DNA of 64,000 nt from assembly GCA_029990175.1 (NCBI GenBank), contig JARKIP010000053.1, positions 16,014,001 through 16,078,000 of the forward strand. Direction: 5' to 3'. Of the stretch, positions 48,468-59,301 are shown piece by piece. The number at the start of each line of letters is the position of its first letter. Positions within the stretch are counted from its first letter, which is position 1. The translations under genes and the position numbers were made by a program. The notes beneath the pieces were generated by a model, which saw only the letters and a list, made by a program, of their open reading frames with translations, had not been told where the DNA came from and made no database searches. This DNA is from Petunia secreta (lineage: Eukaryota; Streptophyta; Magnoliopsida; Solanales; Solanaceae).

Positions 48468-49024
48468 TGTATTGGGTGAAAATTGTCGCCTTCGGTTAAC
48501 ACCTCGAGATGGTAGACCGAAGGGAAAACGAGCAGATGCTCCAAAAGAAGATAATTGATCCCGTGGTCAAGTCACCGAAGCCAACGTCCAATGGTGCGAC
48601 CGAAGGCAAGTTAAACCTTGGGCTTCGGCAACAGGCCACTCTACTCGAACAGCAAGGTCAGACGACCGAAGCCTTATGACAAGGCTTCGGTTACCACCTC
48701 GGTTCCAACGACTTTGCAGCCCACTACTTCATCCCACTAACCTCTTCATGCTGCTGATCAGATCGTGGGAGGTGCATTCGCTGATGATGGAGAACGTGGG
48801 CATGGCCCTTAGGCCTATAAATAGAAGCTCATTTTGTATTATAGGCATCCAGAAATTTATACTGAAACGCTGCCCAAATTTGTAATCATCCTCATATATT
48901 GAAATACTGTTATTTCCCAGCATTTTACGTCTTTTTACATGTTATTTCAACTTTGATACGAAGGATTGCTTGTATCCGAATCCAAATTCGATTTGTGTAC
49001 CTAAAACCGATTTAGGCCCATACA
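48468..49024 (+). repeat. 5' LTR of the Tat element
   Basis: 557 bp. TATA box cctataaatag at about 48813-48823, with the likely transcript start shortly after. The upstream part repeats 'gaccgaag' and 'cttcggt' motifs several times, possibly enhancer repeats. Confidence 0.94.
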
Positions 49025-49026
49025 AA

Positions 49027-49045
49027 TTGGCGTCGTCAGTGGGGA
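49027..49045 (+). other. Primer binding site of the Tat element
   Basis: ttggcgtcgtcagtgggga lies 2 bp after the left LTR, the position and general form of the tRNA primer site. Confidence 0.75.
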
Positions 49046-49113
49046 TATAAGCAGTAACGCTTTGTTCCAAAGTTCCAAATCTGTTCTTTGTCGAAAATTT
49101 GCGATTCAACGTA

Positions 49114-51084
49114 ATGGCTGATAACAACAACAGCGGTAACAACGATCGGGTTGACGTTCCGGTGAACCAACAACCCCTCACCCCAATGACAACTGAAGAA
49201 TTTCAAATGTATGTTGTCACCACACTAAGGGCTCTCCAAAGTAAGCAGGATGAGCAGGCCAGCATCAACGCCGAGTTCCGCGCTTCATTGGAAGTGAGAA
49301 ATAGCGCTGCCCCAAACAGCGCCCAGCCTTCGGCTCCTGGTGGAGGCATCCCGCCCTTCGTTCCTCCGGGCGTGACAACAGGGGGACCTCACAATAGAGC
49401 CACGTCTGGGGGCTCGGGGAACAACCCAACTGCATCGCCACACTTCGGGACGTTTCCCACCGTGGCAGAAACAACGTCCTCGGTCGACGTTGAAAGAATG
49501 AGTAGAGAAATCGAGGCGCGCATTGAGGCGCGCGTAGAAAAGCGCCTCGAAGGCCTACCGGGGATAAGTAAGGAGGAGGACGATCTCGACATCGAGCAAT
49601 ATAGGGAGCAGCCCTATAAGCCCGAAGCAGCTCCAGCTCCAACTCCCCCGGGCTTTAAACTCACGTTCCTTAAAAAATATGATGGGACGACTGATCCCAA
49701 GGAGCACATAAGGGAATACATGTCCATGGTAAAGAGCAACGACTTAACATCCTCACAGCTCGAGTCGATGTTCTTAAAGAAGTTTGGTCAGTCATTAGAA
49801 AAAGGAGCTCTTCGGTGGTATTTATGCTTGCCAGCGGGGTCAATCTCTTCGTTTAAAGAATTATCCAGCGCCTTTGTCAAGGCTCACACCGGGGCGCAAA
49901 AGATCCTCCAGAGGAAGGAGGATATATGTGAAGTGAAGCAACGGTCCGGTGAGCCACTTAAAGAGTTCCTCGAGCGGTTCCACGCTGAACGCATGGAATT
50001 GCCTCGAATGGATGATACCTTGGCCATCATGGCATTTGAAAAGGGTATCAACAGTCGCAATTCAGGCGCTGCAGCTGAATTGCGCAAAGAGTTACAACAA
50101 TATCAGGTCCTGACGTGGGAGGATCTGCATAGACGCGCTTACTCCAAAATCAGATTGGAGGAAGCGGAGTTCAAGAACCGAGGTTATCATCAACATAACC
50201 GAGGTGATACTTCAAACCGCGCCGAGGCGCCACGAAACAATTCGAAGGGGAGGTATGAACCTTACACTTCGACAAGGCAACATGTTACCCAGAGGTTGGG
50301 AAACGCCCCCGGTAATTCATACCCATCCTCTCATATAAGCCAAAGGCTCGGAGGGAAGGTTCAACCCAATATGAACCAAAGAAATCCCTCAAGCTCCGCT
50401 TCGGTCCCTAGAAAGGATCTTTCTCGGATCCAAGATTATAACTTTAACATATCGACCTCGGAGCTGGTCGACGTTGTCAAGGGGACAGCCGGGGTAAGGG
50501 TTCCCAAAGATATGAGGACCCCGGCGGACAAAAGGGACCACAATCTGCATTGTGAGTTTCATGCAGATTATGGCCACAGAACCGAGGACTGCAAAGCCCT
50601 GCGCCTCGAGGTAGCCCACCTACTAAAGAAAGGAGTCTTGGCCGATTTCCTCACTGATAAAGGGAAAGACAACTTTTCCAAGAACCGAGGTGATGGACAA
50701 CCGCCTCGAGCTCCACCCCCTGAAAGAGTGGTGAATGTTATAACCGGGGGGTCAGAAGTGAATGGCGTGAACTTCGCCGCTGCCAAAAAGTTCGCTAAGC
50801 TCTCCATTACCATGGAGAAAAGGACCCGGGTTGGAGGCTCGGGCAAAGATATCGTCTTCGACGACGACGACTGTGATGGGATGATGTCCCCCCATCACGA
50901 CGCACTAGTCATCATGTTGAGGATCAATGACTCCGACATCAAAAGAGTCTTGATCGACCCCGGTAGCTCAGTAAACATAATTAGCTACGGGGCCATTAAG
51001 AAGATGTGGTTGAAGGGAGGAAGTTGTTCCCAAGTCAACAGTGTTAGCTGGCTTCAACAACTCCACGGAGAAGACATTGGGTGA
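49114..51084 (+). pseudogene. Gag and protease front of the Tat element
   Basis: I start at the ATG at 49114 (MADNNNSGNN), because the longer frame needs a TTG. Residues 1-130 are low complexity. The retrotransposon gag domain follows ('LEKGALRWYLCLPAG', 'SFKELSSAFVKAHTGAQK', 'EFLERFHAERMELP', 'FEKGINSRN'). Near residue 480 comes a Cys/His knuckle, 'CEFHADYGHRTEDC'. The C-terminus enters the protease ('DALVIMLRINDSDIKRV', then 'IDPGSSVNII'), with D-P-G where retropepsins usually have D-T/S-G. The frame is lost at about 51010-51030, inside the protease, and the sequence continues in the frame beginning at 51041. Confidence 0.9.
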
Positions 51085-53020
51085 GATCACACTCAAAATA
51101 TTCGCCGAGGGGGTTACCAAAGAAACACTGTTCCAGGTTATGCCCGAGGATCTAGCTTACAATGTGATACTCGGAAGACCATGGATCCATTCCATGGAGG
51201 CTGTCCCTTCCACTCTACATCAAGTGATCAAATTCCCTACACCCTGGGGAGTTAGATCGATCAAAGGGGAGCAACGAGTAGCGAGGGAGTGCTATTCAGT
51301 TGCACTAAAGAGTGGAGTCGCCCCGGTTGGGCCAAAACCATATCAACGACAGGAGTCGGGGTCAAGCGGGGAGGATGCCCGAGGAGGAGTCGAAAAGATC
51401 CCAGCCTGTGTTCAAGAGCCTCGGAAGCAAAAATCCGAGGACTCAACTATTGAAGAGTTGGAATCTTTCACTCTATTGAAAGATTTCCCCGATCGGAAAG
51501 TGTTTGTCGGCTCGGAGTTGGACCCGGAGTCGAAAAAGGCAATCATAGAAGTTTTGAAGTCCAACCATGATTGTTTTGCCTGGTCGCATTCAGACATGAC
51601 GGGTATCGATCCGGAGATCATGACCCACAAACTGAATGTAGATCCAAAATTCACCCCGGTGAAGCAGAAGAAAAGACCTCACGCCGGGGTTAAAAAGAAG
51701 GCGATCGAGGACGAGACCGCCAAATTACAAGAAAATGGCTTCATCAGAGAAGTGAAATATCCCGAGTGGTTGGCCAACGTTGTGGTTGTGCCGAAGAAGA
51801 ATGGCAAGTGGAGAATGTGCGTAGATTACACTGACCTGAACAAAGCTTGCCCCAAATATTCACACCCACTACCACAAATTGACAGGTTAATAGACTCCAC
51901 GGCTGGACATAAACTATTAACTTTTCTAGATGCATACTCGGGGTACAACCAAATTCTCACGGACCCGAAGGATGAAGAGAAGACCTCGTTCATCACAGAC
52001 CGAGGTACCTTCTGCTACAAAGTGATGCCCTTCGGTCTAAAGAACGCCGGGGCGACATACCAAAGGCTGGTGTGTCGCATGTTTAAAGAGTACATCGGGA
52101 AGTCTATGGAGGTCTACATAGACGACATGCTCATCAAATCGATCCAAATCGAGGATCATTTGAATCATCTGAGGGAAGCTTTTGCTGTATTGAGACAATA
52201 TGGTATGAAATTGAACCCTGAGAAGTGCGCCTTCGGCGTAGGATCAGGCAAATTCTTGGGTTTTATTGTCTCCGAACGAGGAATCGAAGCCAACCCAGAT
52301 AAAATCAGAGCCATTGAAGAAATCCTCGAGGAGTTAACCGGGGTAAAGGAGGTTCAACGCTTAACTGGCCGAGTCGCTGCCTTGAGTCGCTTTATCTCAA
52401 GGTCCTCGAAGCGATGCCACAAATTCTTCTCCGTTTTGAGAAAGAACAATCACTTCGAGTGGACACCGGAGTGTAAACAGGCGTTGAAAGATCTGAAGCA
52501 ATACTTGGCTAACACACCGTTGCTTGCCAAGCTAAAGGAAGGAGAGACATTGCTGGTATATTTGGCAGTGTCCGAGGTGTCGGTCAGTGCAGTGCTGGTT
52601 CGAGAGGAAGATAGCAAACAACAGCCCATCTATTATGTAAGCAAGACACTCCTCGATGCTGAAACCAGGTACCCACACTTGGAAAAATTAGCACTTGCCT
52701 TACTCATTACTGCTCGAAAACTACGGCCCTATTTTCAATGCCACCCAATAGCAGTAGTTTCAACTTTCCCCTTGAGAAATATATTGCACAAGCCAGAGTT
52801 GTCGGGGAGGTTATCCAAATGGGCGGTTGAGCTAAGTGAGTATGACATCACTTATCAACCTCGAACTGCCATTAAGTCTCAAGTCTTGGCGGACTTCGTG
52901 GCTGATTTTAGCATTGGAATTTTGCCCGAGGCGGAAAAGGAGAACTCCATGGCAAAGGGATCCCCTTCGGGATTGTGGATACTGCACACCGATGGGGCAA
53001 CAAATTCAAAAGGGTTCGGG
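51041..53020 (+). pseudogene. Protease end, reverse transcriptase and first RNase H of the Tat element
   Basis: Continues the protease ('AYNVILGRPWIHSMEAVPST'). RT follows with 'WRMCVDYTDLNKACPK', 'FLDAYSGYNQI' and 'MPFGLKNAGATYQRL'. The polymerase motif is 'VYIDDMLIKS' (about 52111-52140). Then comes the thumb or connection ('LTGRVAALSRFISRS') and the RT-linked RNase H ('VSVSAVLVRE', 'IYYVSKTLLDAETRYPHLEK'). It reaches the start of the second RNase H ('LHTDGATNSKG'). Near 53013-53025 a second frameshift moves the coding into the frame of the next entry, so the listed ORF end at 53140 is not biological. RT would copy element RNA to DNA in particles. Confidence 0.9.
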
Positions 53021-54689
53021 GTTAGGCATTGTATTGAGGGCACCCACCGGGGAAAAGATCAGGCATTCGGTTCGATTCAAAAAAGTCACCAACAACGAAG
53101 CGGAATACGAAGCGGCTCTAGCAGGCTTAGAGCTAGCTGAAGAAATGGGGGTCGAAAGAATCGAACTAAGATGTGATTCACAATTGGTGGTCAACCAAAT
53201 CCTCGGTGACTATACGGCTCTAGAGCCCAGAATGCAGCTATACTTGGATCGAGCGCAAAGGATCTTAACACAATTCCAAGAATGGCAAATTAAGCAAGTA
53301 CCTCGGGAGGAGAACACCGAGGCTGACGCCTTGGCTAACCTTGGTTCGGCGATCGATGAAACCCACTCGGGGACTGACTCGGTGGTTCGATTGCTGTCAG
53401 CACAAATGAGAGAGATGAAACTACAAGTTAACTCCGTGGATAACCGTTGGGATTGGCGAAGCAAATTCATCTCCTACTTCGACTCGGGGACTGTCCCCCA
53501 AGATAGAAAAGAAGCAAGGAAGCTGAGGACTCAGGCGGCCTCGTATCACTTGATCGAAGGCAATTTATACAAAAGGCTGTATTGCGGCCCGATGGCCAAA
53601 TGTTTGGGCCCCGACGAGGCAAGGTACGTGATGGCTGAAGTGCACGAAGGCGAATGCGGCAACCACTCAGGGGGAAAATCTCTAGTGCGTAAATTGCTAA
53701 GAGCTGGGTATTATTGGCCCACAATAAGCGCCGATGTGAAAGCCTTCGTGCAAAAATGTGATAAATGCCAGCGCCACGGGCCAATGATTCACCAACAGGC
53801 CGAGCCTCTTCATTCGGTAGTGTCACCGTGGCCCTTCATGAAATGGGAAATGGATGTCGTGGGACCGTTGCCTAAAGGAAAAGGTGGTGTTCGTTTCATC
53901 TTAGTGTTGACCGATTACTTTACAAAATGGGTGGAAGCGGCAGCTCTCACCGAAGTGAAGCAAAAGCAAGTGATCGACTTCATTAGAAATAATATCATCT
54001 ATAGGTTCGGCGTCCCAAGAGAAATCGCTTGTGACAATGGCAAACAATTCATGGGGGCAGCCATCACCGATTTCTTCAAACAATGGGGGATCAAAAGAAT
54101 CGCCTCGACTCCTTATCATCCAAGTGCCAATGGCCAAGCCGAATCTTCGAACAGGATCATAATTGAAAACTTGAAGAAGCGACTCGATGAGAAGAAAGGT
54201 CCTTGGCCCGAGGAGTTGCCCGGGGTGTTGTGGGCCATGCGAACAACGGAAAAGAACAGCACCGGTGAAACCCCTTTTTCACTAGCTTATGGCATGGACT
54301 CTCTCATCCCCGTAGAAGTGGGCGAACCAAGTCTTCGGTATGCTCACACAGCCAAAGACGCCAATCAAGAGGCGATGCGCATTGAGCTAGACTTGCTCGA
54401 AGAGAAGAGGGAATTAGCTTTGGTTCGGCTTGCCGCCCAAAAGAGACAGATTGAGGCTTACCTCAACAGGAAAGCTAAATTTAGGGACTTCAAGATTGGA
54501 GATTATGTGTTGAAAACGGTGAACCAATCAACAAAGGAGGACAACGGAGGAAAACTTATTGCAAATTGGGAGGGACCCTACAGGGTCAAAGCAATCGTTG
54601 GAAAAGGCTCATATCAAATCGAGTCTCTTCAAGAAGAACCCGAACTTCTGAATTGGAACATCTCCCATCTGAAGCGATACTACTTTTAG
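53000..54689 (+). pseudogene. Second RNase H and integrase of the Tat element
   Basis: The open frame formally begins at 52836, but coding similarity starts near 53015. RNase H: 'NNEAEYEAALAGLELAEE', 'LRCDSQLVVNQILGDY', 'NTEADALANLGSA'. Integrase zinc finger: 'HEGECGNHSGGKSLVRKL' with 'CDKCQRHG'. Catalytic core: Asp in 'WEMDVVGPLPKG', Asp in 'IACDNGKQFMGAA', Glu in 'ANGQAESSNRIIIENLKKR'. The C-terminal domain ends 'NWNISHLKRYYF'. Tat elements carry a second, plant-type RNase H, as seen here. Integrase itself looks intact, with all three acidic residues present. It is listed as a pseudogene only because upstream frameshifts break the polyprotein. Confidence 0.9.
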
Positions 54690-54692
54690 CGA

Positions 54693-55330
54693 GGTAAATA
54701 TCTTTTCATCTACTGTGCAATTAAACAGCCCCGAGCCGAATGACACTCCCATGGCTCTAAAAAAAATGTGCTAACTTGCTCCTCGTTCCATCTTTCTGCT
54801 TGACCTTTTCAGGAAGCAAACCGAACCGATTCCAGTGCTCGGATCTTCACCAAGATTCAGAACCGAACACTGGGGGGGGGAGAGAGAAGGGTTGATAGCG
54901 AGGTCGACATCGAGCCTCCCAACCGAAGCTTATCTATCCGACAACCGGGGACTCATGCCCGAGGATTAGATTTAGTACATTGTAATTAGCCCGATAGCGG
55001 CGTATGATCAATCTGTTGTTATTGAAAGTTTTTACTTTTTCTACCCGAGGTCCGATTCGACTTGGTTTCATGTAAACAGCCTTTTCGGGCTCGTGGATAT
55101 CAATAAAATGACTTGGTTTCCATTCATATGAAGTGACTTTGGTTTCATTCATTTTATCTATACAAACCTTGCACACCAAAGCTGCACAATGCCTCGACTC
55201 GAGGGCGAGACGTCGTCCTAAGTTTGCATCGGTCAAATTCTGCTTAAGTCTTGCAAGCAAATAGTAAAGTTCGCATCAAAGTGTTCGGTATATGTAAAAA
55301 GCCATCACACGAAGTAAAGATGCAAAAACT
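54693..55330 (+). other. Spacer between pol and the antisense gene
   Basis: Non-coding. Contains a G-run and purine tract at about 54872-54890 and, on the minus strand, the 3' end of the antisense gene's transcript. The ORF at 54934-55260 has no domain. Confidence 0.55.
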
Positions 55331-55336
55331 TTTATT
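55331..55336 (-). terminator. Candidate poly(A) signal of the antisense gene
   Basis: The minus strand reads aataaa within cttaataaaag, about 150 bp past the stop codon of the antisense gene. Confidence 0.5.
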
Positions 55337-55483
55337 AAGAGCCCGAAGGCTGAGATTATTTACATCCAAAAAATGACCCGGAGGTCCCAAACATAAATAC
55401 AAAAGCCCGAAGGCCAATATTCCAAAAGGCACGAAGGCCCAAAAACAAAGGAAAAGTATCCAAGCATTTACAAAGCACCAAGG

Positions 55484-58356
55484 CTACGCCTCATCGGCAT
55501 CACCACTCCCCTCTTCGGCACTATCGCTCTCATCATTATCTGATCCTTCGCTCGAGGGGAGTTTGTCCACAATCCTTTGGGCCTCGGCAGCAGCTTCCCT
55601 TGCCTTGACGATTTCGTCCTCAAGCACGATCTGCCCGGCTTGAACTTGCTCAAGGGCGCTGAGCCTGGTTTTGACAACGGCCCATGTTTCTCCAAATTTG
55701 GCCCTTGTTGCCCTAACCTCGGCCCGCTCATTAAGGTGTGCAACCCGTCTTTCGAGCTTGGATATTTTGCCCCGAAGGGCAGGCACCTCATCTACTTGGC
55801 TTTGCAGCTCAATAAGTTTGGCATTATATTCCCCGAGCTTGCTACGATATCTCTCACCCGCCTCAAGAACTTCGGTCTTGGCCCTGAAAAGTTCGGCTTC
55901 AAGGCGGGCGTTTTCAAGGCTGAGCCTCGAGCGTTCAGCCGTAAACTCATCCGTCGCGGTTCGGACACGAGCCTCGGAGGATTCCACAACCGACCGAAGG
56001 TCAGCCTCTGCTTTCGCCGAGGCCTCATTGGCGCGTTCCAGCTCACTGTTTAGGATTGCAAACCGAGCCTCTAGTTCGGCAACCTGCCCTTTAAGGACCT
56101 TTTTCTGACCATCCCAAGCGGCGGCCGCGGCTTGAAGCTCTGTAGCTCGGTCGCGCTTAAGGTGAACAGCTCGCAGTGAGAGAACCAAACTCTGCGTTCG
56201 AAGCACGATGTCAGAACCCGCAAATTAATGAAATCATGCTGATTACAAACTAAAGCTTACCCGAAGAGCTGAAGTGGCTGAAACGCCCATCAGGCTCATG
56301 GGGTTGAGGTTCCGAAGGGCATGAGCTTCGGCGGGGCCGAGCAGGCCATCAAGGGACAGGATATCCTCTTTCGTGGCATCTAATAAGTTAGCATCGGGAT
56401 ATATCTCCAAAGCCCGAGGTGCAATGTTGGTGGGCTTCGGCGAGTCCTAGAAGCTTTAACCGTGCTTTTGATCAAACCGTCGCCCATTTTAGCCTTACCT
56501 TTTCGCTTTCCAGCCTCTCGGTCAGACTCCTCCACATGTACGACCTCGGTCGGTCCACCTACTTCAACCCTTGCTTCGGGAACGGGCTCGGAGGCAAGGT
56601 CTGGTCTCTCCTCGGGAACCAGAGGGGGGAGCTCTTCGTCGCTAGGCACGTCAACAAGCCCCCGACACTTAGTGATCAGAGCCTCAGCAACGGGGGCGGC
56701 AACCTCTTCAACTCGAGGAGCTTTCGCTTTGGTCGCCCGCTTCGAAGTCGCTCTCTTTCTTTTAGCACCTGGGGAAGGAAGAGGAGCAATTCGCTTAATA
56801 TAAGTGTGAGCGGCGGTGGAAACGCAAGAAAACCTACCCAAGAAAATTTCACCTTGTGAGGTCCCTTGGCTCGAGGAGGCTTTAGCTTTCTTCTCCTCGA
56901 TCAGCCTCTTCGCCAAATCCGCCATCTTGGCAACCCCTTCGGTGACGTCCGTCACCAACTTCACACTTCTCTTCGTTTTCTTGCTTCCTTTCTCCTCCTC
57001 TCTACCTTCCACCTCCGCCTCGGCTTCTTCTTCGTCGTCAACTTCCCTCATGGCCTTGCTGGGGAGACCTATGTAAGCAAAATGGAAAATCAAAATCAAA
57101 CAGTTTAAAGCGAATTTACCAATCCAAAGTCTTCAACTCACCGTGCCTCTTTCACGCCCATCGGTTCTCCCCCAAAGCGGCTAGCACCATCCACTGCCGT
57201 TCGGGGCGCTTCTTCACTTGCATGACCTCGGTGACCCACCCAAGCAAGTTCTTCGGAGGGACAACTGTTACTTTTTCAGCTGTAAGCCGAAGATGGGATG
57301 ATTAGCAATTGCGACAATCCAAAACCGAAGGAGGAGCAGAAGTAAATACTTACGCTGGGCGTTCCACGCTTCGGGGAAGCCAGGCTCGGCAGACAATAGC
57401 CTCGTGGGAATGAGCACGAACCGATCGTTCCATCCTCGATCCCCATAATCCTCGCTCTTGCTCAAAATCACGTATGAGCCCCGAGGCAAGAGGGCAACCA
57501 CCCCAGCTTTGGGGAAGTAGGGATAGTAAAGGGAAATCAAGTGCTGGAAGGAGAAAGGCAATCCAGCTGTATCGCTCAAGTACTCGAGGGCCTGGATAAC
57601 CCTCCAAACTCCGGGCCCAAGTTGAGCTAAGCAAAGGTTATAGGATCTGCAAAATACGTCGATGATTGGGTGAATGGGCAAGTTGAAACCTATGGTGAAG
57701 GGATAGGTAAAAACCGAGTAGTATCCTTCGACGTTCGTGGACACGGCCGAGCCAGGCGCCGGAATCCTAATCTCCACTTCGGGGCCCCAGCGGCAATCAG
57801 CTCGAACTGCCTCAATCCTCTCCTCGGTTATGATGCTCGGGGTAACGTGAACGGGGATGTTCCTCTTCTTTCCCTTTTGAGCATCTGATTGGGCATGGAT
57901 CTTCAAGTCTTTATCATTGTTAAAGCTCGAGGGGATGACCAACCGAGGGTCGATCTCCACCTCGAGTGGAATTTTTCTCTTCGACTTCTTCGAAGGGCCA
58001 ACTTCTGTCTCTCCTTTCGAGCCACTAACTTCGCTCATCTCAGCCCCTCCGACCGAACCGCCCATCTCTTTAACACTGGTGACGTCATCCCCCTCGACGT
58101 CATCACCCTCGACGTCATCACCCACGTCAAGATCCACATACTCGCTGACCTCCGCCGAGCCGCGACCAGCCTTGCGCCGCAAAGGGGTGGGAGCAGCAGA
58201 CGTGGCCTCGCCACCACCACCTGCTGCCGCCACCTGCAATGGTGGTAAGGAAGCTGCGGCCTCATCATTCACCGCCATAGCAGCGAAGCGTTCCGCTCTT
58301 TCGCCGGAATCACTTGAGCCACGGCCAGAGTTGGTAGCAAAAACAGTAGCAGACAT
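55484..58356 (-). pseudogene. Antisense spliced gene (aORF) of the Tat element
   Basis: Four exons on the minus strand with phase-compatible GT/AG introns: 58356-57354, 57279-57142, 57068-56261 and 56191-55484. Donors are gtaagt, gtgagt and gtaagc. Acceptors are ttacag, acatag and aacgcag. The product would be near 885 residues. The N-terminal 120 residues are Ala/Gly/Ser/acidic. About residues 200-320 ('TIGFNLPIHPIIDVFCRSYN', 'AQLGPGVWRVIQALEYL', 'RGSYVILSKSEDYGDRGWND') resemble the Pfam family 'putative gypsy type transposon' (Transposase_28). A Lys/Glu-rich linker follows ('KSKKTKR'-like), then a long coiled coil in exon 4 ('AELEARFAILNSELERANEA') and an acidic tail. An in-frame TGA near the end of exon 2 (57152-57154) and a frame change around 56430-56450 suggest this copy is damaged. 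Such antisense ORFs are known in Tat elements. Their function is not. Confidence 0.75.
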
Positions 58357-58495
58357 GTTGGAAGTCAGAAAATGAAAGCTAGAGAGAGGTCTTGAACGCA
58401 GAGAACGGTGGCAGCAATGGCAACTGGAAGAGTTCTCTGTTGTCTTTTCTCTTAAGGCAAAGTGTTGAATGGAGAAGAGAAGGACAAAAGTGGTG

Positions 58496-58519
58496 TATTT
58501 ATAGTGTCTTGCACACGTG
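58496..58519 (-). promoter_or_regulatory. TATA box and G-box of the antisense gene
   Basis: The minus strand reads tataaata at 58503-58496, 140 bp before the ATG, a normal distance for a plant promoter. A palindromic cacgtg (G-box, a bZIP/bHLH site) lies 10 bp upstream at 58514-58519. This gives the antisense gene its own promoter, independent of the LTRs. Confidence 0.6.
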
Positions 58520-58718
58520 CAAGTGAAAAGACTAATGATGACTGAAACATTGGAGAAAACAAAAAGACGGCGTGACCGTTTAGAGACCTATCAAAAGCCG
58601 CCACGTATTGCGGAACGGTAACCCAATAGATGCGCGGCTTTTGAAATTCGTGGATAGGGTTTTGCCACGTCGATCTCCCGCTTAAATTCATTCCACTCCT
58701 CGGCGACTTCGACGTCTA

Positions 58719-58735
58719 CCGAGGAGTGGGGGGAC
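58719..58735 (+). other. Polypurine tract of the Tat element
   Basis: ccgaggagtggggggac lies 4 bp before the right LTR, the plus-strand priming position. Confidence 0.8.
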
Positions 58736-58739
58736 TATC

Positions 58740-59296
58740 TGTATTGGGTGAAAATTGTCGCCTTCGGTCAACACCTCGAGATGGTAGACCGAAGGGAAAA
58801 CGAGCAGATGCTCCAAAAGAAGATAATCGATCCCGTGGTCAAGTCAACGAAGCCAACGTCCAATGGCGCGACCGAAGGCAAGTTAAACCTTGGGCTTCGG
58901 CAACAGGCCACTCTACTCGAACAACAAGGTCAGACGACCGAAGCCTTATGACAAGGCTTCGGTTACCACCTCGGTTCCAACGGCTTTGCAGCCCACTACT
59001 TCATCCCACTAACCTCTTCATGCTGCTGATCAGATCGTGGGAGGTGCATTCGCTGATGATGGAGAACGTGGGCATGGCGCTTAGGCCTATAAATAGAAGC
59101 TCATTTTGTATTATAGGCATCCAGAAATTTATACTGAAACGCTGCCCAAATTTGTAATCATCCTCATATATTGAAATAATGTTATTTCCCAGTATTTTAC
59201 GTCTTTTTACGTGTTATTTCAACTTTGATACGAAGGATTGTTTGTATCCGAATTCAAATTCGATTTGTGTACCTAAAACCGATTTAGGCCCATACA
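58740..59296 (+). repeat. 3' LTR of the Tat element, next to the TCP gene
   Basis: 557 bp. It keeps the TATA box cctataaatag (about 59087-59097). Transcription starting here would run rightward into the TCP upstream region and gene. It is followed by the duplicated aaaca. Confidence 0.94.
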
Positions 59297-59301
59297 AAAC
59301 A

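Larger units (their letters stand above)
48468..59296 (+). mobile_element. Tat-lineage Gypsy retrotransposon with an antisense gene
   Basis: 10.8 kb. Both LTRs are 557 bp, start tgtattgggtg and end cccataca. A perfect 5-bp duplication aaaca lies at 48463-48467 and 59297-59301. Primer site at 49027-49045 and purine tract just before 58740. Sense order: gag-protease, RT, RNase H, integrase. A ~3-kb 3' region carries a spliced gene on the opposite strand. I counted about 12 LTR differences (2.2%), mostly transitions as expected from methyl-cytosine decay. Two frameshifts interrupt gag-pol. All parts needed in cis for mobilisation are present. Confidence 0.96.

Noticed and set aside
51005..51084. 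Programmed frameshift between gag-protease and pol
   Set aside because: The shift falls inside the protease just after its catalytic motif, not at a gag/pol border, and no slippery site with downstream structure is evident. A mutation is simpler.
55577..58375. Plus-strand ORFs of 100-158 residues in the Tat 3' region
   Set aside because: They are shadows of the spliced antisense gene, whose exons have domain-like content and splice signals.
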